From positions 1-16,474 of the forward strand of contig CAZNCQ010000156.1 in the NCBI GenBank assembly GCA_964571275.1: a stretch of DNA of 16,474 nucleotides, written 5' to 3'. Shown one piece after another: positions 12,705 through 16,474 of the stretch. Source of the DNA: DASRQZ01 sp964571275. Its GTDB lineage: Bacteria > Myxococcota_A > Polyangia > Fen-1088. The notes beneath the pieces were generated by a model, which saw only the letters and a list, made by a program, of their open reading frames with translations, had not been told where the DNA came from and did no database searches. Numbering within the stretch: position 1 is the stretch's first letter; every line of letters begins with the position of its first letter. The translations under genes and the position numbers were made by a program.

Positions 12705-14627
12705 ATGGCGACCGGCGACTCTTCCGCGACGGGCGTGGCGGAGGTCCGACTCCAGCGGCCGATCAACCCAGCTCGCGACCACGTCCGCGGCAGCGGCGTC
12801 GGCGATACGATCACGGTCGTCGGCTACGGCGATCTCCTGTGCCCTTATTGCCAGCGCCTGCGCCGCGTGATGTCGCGGCTGCGGGAGGCGCTGGGCGATC
12901 GGCTCGTCTACGCCTTTCGCCACTTCCCGAACGAGCGTGCTCACCCCGGGGCCACGCGCATCGCGCAAGCCACCGAGGCGGCCGGCAACCAGGGGCGGTT
13001 CTGGGAGATGCACGACTGGATCTACGACAGCGATGGGCCGATGACCGAAGCGCGCGTCCTCGAGCACGCGCGCGCCCTCGGGCTCGACCTCGCGCGGTTC
13101 ACCGCGGATCTCGACAGCCCGGAGACCCTCGCGCGCGTCGAGGCCGACCTCGCCGACGGCCGGCGCAACGGCGTCACCGGGACGCCGACGTTGTTCGTCG
13201 ACGGCATCCGCTACGACGGCGCGTGGGATTTCTACTCGCTGCTGGAGAGCCTCGAGCGTCCGCTCGCGGCGCGCGTTGCCCGCTCGGCGCGCGTGTTCGC
13301 CAGCCTCCCCGCGTCGGGAGGCATCGTGCTGCTTCTTTCGGCGCTTCTGGCCCTCCTGTGCGCCAACACGCCGCTGCGAACGGGATACGAGGCCGTCATG
13401 CACGCTTCGTTTCACCTCGGCCCCTCCCGCGGCCTGTCCTTGACCGTCGCGGAGTGGTGCGCCGAAGGGCTCCTGACGCTGTTCTTTCTCCTCGTCGGCC
13501 TGGAGATTCGCCGCGAAGCCACGGCCGGCGCGCTCGCCGAACGACGGGCAATCATCCTGCCGGTGGTGGCCGCCGTGGGCGGAGTCCTCGCGCCGGCGGC
13601 GATCTACCTGGCCGTGAACCGCGGTCATACCGCCCAGGGTTGGTCGATTCCGACCGCGACGGACGTGGCGTTCACGCTCGGAATCCTGGCGCTCCTCGGC
13701 CGTCGAAGCCCGCCCAGCCTGCGGGTCTTCGTGGCTGCGCTTGCGGTCGTCGACGACGTGCTCTCGGTTCTGACGCTCGCGATCTTCTATCCCCACGACT
13801 TCAATCTCGGCTGGCTGGGGGCGAGCGGAGCCGCGCTCGCGCTGCTCTTCGCCCTCAACCGGTGGCGCGTCTACAGCACGTGGCCGTACGTGATGGTGTC
13901 GGCGGTGCTGTGGATGACCCTGCACACCGCGGGCGTCGACGCCGCGCTGACCGGGGTGGTCCTGGCGCTGCTGCTGCCCACGCGCCCGGCTCCAACCGCC
14001 AGCGTCTTGCTCGCCCAGGCCGCGACCGCCCTCGCCGCCCTCGAGCACGCCGAGACCGAGGCGAAAGCCTCGGGGCGGCAAGCCCCTCCCCTCCAGCAGC
14101 TCCCCATCTGGGATTGGGCCAGCCGCAACCTGTCGGCGGCGAGCGCTCGGCTGCTCTCGCCCGCCGACAGGTTCGAGCTCGCCGTTGGTCCCTGGAGCAC
14201 CTATGTGGTGCTCCCGCTCTTCGCCTTTTCGGCCGTCGGCGTCCCGCTTTCGATCGACCTCTCACATCCGGGAGCGTCGCGCGTCCTCCTCGGCGTCGTC
14301 CTGGGCCTCGTGCTCGGCAAGCCGCTCGGGATATCGATCGCCTCCTGGCTCGCCGTCAAAGCGAGGCTCGCGATCGCGCCCGACGGCGTCACCCTGATTC
14401 AGTTCGTGGGAGCCGCCATTCTGTGCGGCGTGGGTGACACCGTCGCCCTCCTCATGGCCGATCGGGCGTTCTCCGACGGAGAAGTGGCCGCAGTCGCCAA
14501 GATCGGCGTCCTGCTGGGATCGGTCCTGGCCGGTAGCCTGGGCTCGCTGGTCCTCGTCGCCGGCTCGCGCGGGCCGGCGCGCTCGCCGGCCCCGCCACCA
14601 GCGGCTATCGGCGCGCAGCAGCGATGA
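12705..14627 (+). CDS. nhaA: DsbA-like thioredoxin-fold / NhaA Na+/H+ antiporter fusion protein
   Basis: This 640-residue protein joins two domains. Residues 35-190 form a DsbA-type thioredoxin fold with active site C46-P-Y-C49 (GYGDLLCPYCQRLRRV), an inserted helical part and the cis-Pro loop GVTGTPTLFVDG (T160-P161). Residues about 200-620 are an NhaA antiporter. IPTATDVAFTLGILALLG gives Asp320 (E. coli D133), ALAVVDDVLSVLTLAIFY gives Asp350-Asp351 (D163-D164, the ion site), and GKPLGIS gives Lys539 (K300). It should exchange Na+ for H+ across the inner membrane. There is no signal peptide, and NhaA has its N-terminus inside, so the redox domain should be cytoplasmic. The ATG at 12705 follows AAGG; a TTG at 12651 in the same frame adds only unconserved sequence. 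The TM11-like segment CGVGDTVALLMADRAF has Asp578, Asp586 and Arg587 where E. coli has Phe, Ser and Leu. Confidence 0.93.
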   Translation: MATGDSSATGVAEVRLQRPINPARDHVRGSGVGDTITVVGYGDLLCPYCQRLRRVMSRLREALGDRLVYAFRHFPNERAHPGATRIAQATEAAGNQGRFWEMHDWIYDSDGPMTEARVLEHARALGLDLARFTADLDSPETLARVEADLADGRRNGVTGTPTLFVDGIRYDGAWDFYSLLESLERPLAARVARSARVFASLPASGGIVLLLSALLALLCANTPLRTGYEAVMHASFHLGPSRGLSLTVAEWCAEGLLTLFFLLVGLEIRREATAGALAERRAIILPVVAAVGGVLAPAAIYLAVNRGHTAQGWSIPTATDVAFTLGILALLGRRSPPSLRVFVAALAVVDDVLSVLTLAIFYPHDFNLGWLGASGAALALLFALNRWRVYSTWPYVMVSAVLWMTLHTAGVDAALTGVVLALLLPTRPAPTASVLLAQAATALAALEHAETEAKASGRQAPPLQQLPIWDWASRNLSAASARLLSPADRFELAVGPWSTYVVLPLFAFSAVGVPLSIDLSHPGASRVLLGVVLGLVLGKPLGISIASWLAVKARLAIAPDGVTLIQFVGAAILCGVGDTVALLMADRAFSDGEVAAVAKIGVLLGSVLAGSLGSLVLVAGSRGPARSPAPPPAAIGAQQR

Positions 14628-14642
14628 TAAATTGCGCCCACG

Positions 14643-15980
14643 ATGACGATCGTGACGCGCGCGCGGCTCGCTCTGTGCGGAGTGATGCTCGGGGCAGCCG
14701 GCTGCCGCGAGCACGCACCCCCGGTCCCTGAAGCGGCGACGAGCACGCCGCGGCCGCCTGCCGCGGCGCCCGACACCGCAGCCGAGCGGTCCTTCAACGC
14801 GGATCGTTTCGCCCGGCGGCCGAAGCCCGCCGAGATGACCGAGCTCGGCCGCCAGCTCTTCTTCGATCGCAGCCTCTCGGCCTCGGGCCAGATGGCGTGC
14901 GCCACCTGCCACGACCCGCGCTTCGCGTATGGGCCGCCGAACGATCGCCCGACGCAGCTCGGCGGACCAGACATGAAGAGCCCGGGCCTGCGCGCCGTGC
15001 CGTCGCTGCGCTACCTGCAAGCCGTCCCGGCCTTCACCGAGCACTTCCTCGACGAGGCCACCGACGGCAGCAAAGACGTGGGCCCCACCGGCGGGCACGC
15101 CTGGGACGGTCGCGTCGACACCAAGCACGAGCAGGCGCGGCTCCCGCTGATGTCGAAGTTCGAGATGGCCAACGCCGACATCGACAGCGTCGTCGGCAAG
15201 GTCGCACGTGGACCGCTGGCCACGCGCTTCCGCGCGGTCTTCGGCGACGACGTGTTCGCCGATCCGGTGCGCGGCGCGACGGCCGTGCTCATGTGCCTGG
15301 AGGTTTTCCAGCAGAGCCCCACGGACTTCTACCCGTACTCGAGCCGCTACGACGCGTACCTGCGCCGCCAGATCAAGCTCAGCGCCAGCGAAGAACGCGG
15401 CCTGGCGCTCTACGACGATCCGCAGAAGGGCAACTGCGCGAGCTGCCACCCGAGCGCCGGGTACCACGGCGCGTTTCCACAGTTCACCGACTATGGCTTC
15501 AACGCGCTGGGCGTGCCGCGCAACGCGCGCATCGCCGCCAACGCCGACCCAGGCTTTCACGACATGGGACTGTGTGGCCCGGAGCGCAAGGATCTCTCCA
15601 CTCACGACGAGTACTGCGGGATGTTCCGCGTGCCGTCGCTACGCAACGTCGCCGTGCGCCGCGTGTTCTTCCACAACGGCGCGTTCAACAGCCTCGACCG
15701 CGTCATGGCGTTCTACGTCGAGCGCGATACGAACCCGGCGAAGTGGTATCCCAAAATCGGCGGCAAGAGCGGGGGCAAGAGCGGCGGCAAGATCGGGGAC
15801 AAGATCGGCGGCAGCGTCGAAGTGTTCGACGACCTGCCGGCCAAGTTCCGCAAGAACGTCACGCACGACCAGCCCTTCGGCGGTGCGGCCGGCGCGAAAC
15901 CGGCGCTCAGCAAGTCCGAGATCCGCGACGTCATCGCCTTCCTGAAGACGCTGACCGACGCCGATCTGGAAAAGAAATAG
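14643..15980 (+). CDS. Di-heme cytochrome c peroxidase / MauG-family lipoprotein
   Basis: This 445-residue exported protein has two c-type heme sites: CATCH at 86-90 and CASCH at 265-269. Their spacing of about 180 residues is in the normal range for bacterial di-heme peroxidases and MauG. FRVPSLRNVAVRRVFFHNGAFNSLDRVMAFYVERDTNP (328-364) is the conserved C-terminal family block. A lipoprotein-type signal (ARLALCGVMLGAAGC) would place lipidated Cys21 after a short hydrophobic segment; the lipobox is non-ideal (Ala at -3), so simple secretion is possible. A Pro/Ala linker (25-48) follows. It would reduce peroxide or oxidise a protein or small substrate in the periplasm. It starts 15 bp after the antiporter gene without a clear Shine-Dalgarno, so co-transcription is likely. 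A Gly/Lys repeat (372-390) sits between conserved parts. Peroxidase and MauG-type activity cannot be told apart here. Confidence 0.9.
   Translation: MTIVTRARLALCGVMLGAAGCREHAPPVPEAATSTPRPPAAAPDTAAERSFNADRFARRPKPAEMTELGRQLFFDRSLSASGQMACATCHDPRFAYGPPNDRPTQLGGPDMKSPGLRAVPSLRYLQAVPAFTEHFLDEATDGSKDVGPTGGHAWDGRVDTKHEQARLPLMSKFEMANADIDSVVGKVARGPLATRFRAVFGDDVFADPVRGATAVLMCLEVFQQSPTDFYPYSSRYDAYLRRQIKLSASEERGLALYDDPQKGNCASCHPSAGYHGAFPQFTDYGFNALGVPRNARIAANADPGFHDMGLCGPERKDLSTHDEYCGMFRVPSLRNVAVRRVFFHNGAFNSLDRVMAFYVERDTNPAKWYPKIGGKSGGKSGGKIGDKIGGSVEVFDDLPAKFRKNVTHDQPFGGAAGAKPALSKSEIRDVIAFLKTLTDADLEKK
15756..15812 (+). repeat. Degenerate 12 bp repeat encoding a Gly-Lys linker
   Basis: About 4.75 units of a 12 bp pattern (ATC or AGC, then GGC/GGG, GGC/GAC, AAG) encode GGKS/GGKI/GDKI-type units at residues 372-390 of the di-heme protein. 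The insertion follows the conserved NPAKWYPK segment and is probably a flexible surface loop that grew by slippage. Confidence 0.85.
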
Positions 15981-16007
15981 CCGCCGCCTCGAAATCGAAG
16001 CGGCGGC
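15980..16007. terminator. Hairpin between convergent genes, likely bidirectional terminator
   Basis: GCCGCCGC at 15980-15987 pairs perfectly with GCGGCGGC at 16000-16007. The 12-base interior can pair further (TCGA with TCGA) after one mismatch. It begins at the last base of the peroxidase stop codon and lies 36 bp from the stop of the convergent phosphoesterase gene. There is no strong T-tract on either side, so termination efficiency is uncertain. Confidence 0.55.
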
Positions 16008-16043
16008 ATCCGTGCCGAGCGCTGCCGTGGCGGCGCGGGCTCG

Positions 16044-16474
16044 CTAGTCCACGTTGAGCGCCGCGGTCAGATCGCCCATCGCCTTGCCGCCGGTCACGGC
16101 CGTGAGCGCGGTGTCGCGCGCCGTGATGCCCGGCAGCGGATCGAGACTGAACCGCTTCTCGATGAGGCGAATCGTCGACGCCGAGTCGTACTGCGTGTGG
16201 TCGACCGTGCCCGCCTTGGCGTAGGGCGAGATGATGATCGCCGGAATGCGCGAGCCGGGGCCGAGCAGGTCGCCCTTCGGCGGCGCGACGTGGTCCCACT
16301 GGCCGCCGTACTCGTCGTAGGTGATGACGATGACCATGTGCGCCCACTGCGGGCTCGCCTTGAGCTTTTCCACGAGGTCGGCGATGTGGGCGTCGCCGTC
16401 GTCGATGTTGGCGTAGCCCGGGTGCTGGTTGATGTTGCCCGTCGGCTTGTACCAGGCCACCGGCGGCAGCTTGC
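16044..16474 (-). CDS. AcpA/phospholipase C-type phosphoesterase, C-terminal part (5' truncated)
   Basis: About 143 C-terminal residues are visible; the frame runs off the window edge, and the GTG at 16460 is internal (LPPVAWYKPTG precedes and spans it). The segment VIVITYDEYGGQWDHVAPP is the hallmark metal-binding and catalytic block of the phosphoesterase family that includes AcpA acid phosphatase and bacterial phospholipase C. It is followed by GPGSRIPAIIISPYAKAGTVDHTQYDSASTIRLIEKRF, which is also conserved. These enzymes are exported and hydrolyse phosphomonoesters or phospholipid head groups. The gene converges on the di-heme peroxidase gene; this neighbour pair is familiar from other proteobacteria, though a functional link is unproven. 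The C-terminus ends TAALNVD with no added domain. Confidence 0.9.
   Translation of the reverse strand, partial: KLPPVAWYKPTGNINQHPGYANIDDGDAHIADLVEKLKASPQWAHMVIVITYDEYGGQWDHVAPPKGDLLGPGSRIPAIIISPYAKAGTVDHTQYDSASTIRLIEKRFSLDPLPGITARDTALTAVTGGKAMGDLTAALNVD

Noticed and set aside
11901..14081. A 726-codon open frame on the minus strand, antisense to the TetR and DsbA-NhaA genes
   Set aside because: Its translation is Arg/Gly/Ala/Glu-rich with no recognisable domain, and it lies opposite two clear protein families. In GC-rich DNA such antisense frames arise from the codon bias of the real genes.
14262..15605. A 447-codon minus-strand open frame opposite the peroxidase gene
   Set aside because: The opposite strand encodes a protein with two CxxCH motifs and a conserved family block; the antisense translation is low-complexity.
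1..16474. Possible mobile element or defence island
   Set aside because: No transposase, integrase, toxin-antitoxin, restriction or CRISPR gene was found, no long terminal repeats were noticed, and base composition looks even throughout.

Overview
The window is GC-rich chromosomal DNA with strong G/C third-position bias. It contains no RNA genes, CRISPR arrays, transposases, integrases or phage genes that I can see. A poly-Gln exported protein, a DsbA-NhaA fusion, an ECF factor with a SnoaL-like tail and a MauG-type di-heme protein would suit a large-genome, soil-type aerobic or microaerobic proteobacterium in the broad sense. Myxococcota (former Deltaproteobacteria) is my best guess, but this is inference; nothing here is a phylogenetic marker.

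Layout. (1) Positions 1-929: the C-terminal part of a probably exported phytase/esterase-like beta-propeller protein, convergent with a small exported poly-Gln membrane protein (951-1712, minus). (2) 1773-6337: an AraC-family regulator (minus) diverges from a four-gene operon (permease, ATPase, substrate-binding protein, isochorismatase-fold amidohydrolase). This looks like uptake and hydrolysis of a small nitrogen or sulfonate-type compound. The shared promoter region carries three TTGTCGT half-sites spaced 31 and 21 bp. (3) 6348-8565 (minus): an operon of SnoaL-like protein, ECF sigma factor with C-terminal SnoaL-like domain, and a lactonase-like metallo-beta-lactamase-fold hydrolase. (4) 8694-10950 (plus), divergent from (3): ArsR-type regulator, SRPBCC protein, DoxX-like membrane protein, DUF1801 protein and VOC/glyoxalase-fold protein. 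(5) 10947-12590: an NAD-dependent epimerase/SDR (minus) diverging from a TetR regulator (plus), with three palindromes between them. (6) 12705-15980 (plus): a DsbA-NhaA fusion antiporter followed 15 bp later by a di-heme cytochrome c peroxidase/MauG lipoprotein. A hairpin at 15980-16007 separates this from the C-terminal end of a convergent AcpA-type phosphoesterase (16044 to the window edge, minus).

The window is a string of small, locally regulated accessory modules: AraC with a transporter, ECF with SnoaL and a hydrolase, ArsR with SRPBCC, and TetR with an SDR. The most notable single gene is the DsbA-NhaA fusion. It has a glutaredoxin-like CPYC site in a domain predicted to be cytoplasmic, and unusual charged residues in the region matching NhaA TM11. 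The most useful regulatory observations are the phased AraC-type half-sites, the TetR palindromes over a likely SDR promoter, and an apparently leaderless ArsR gene.
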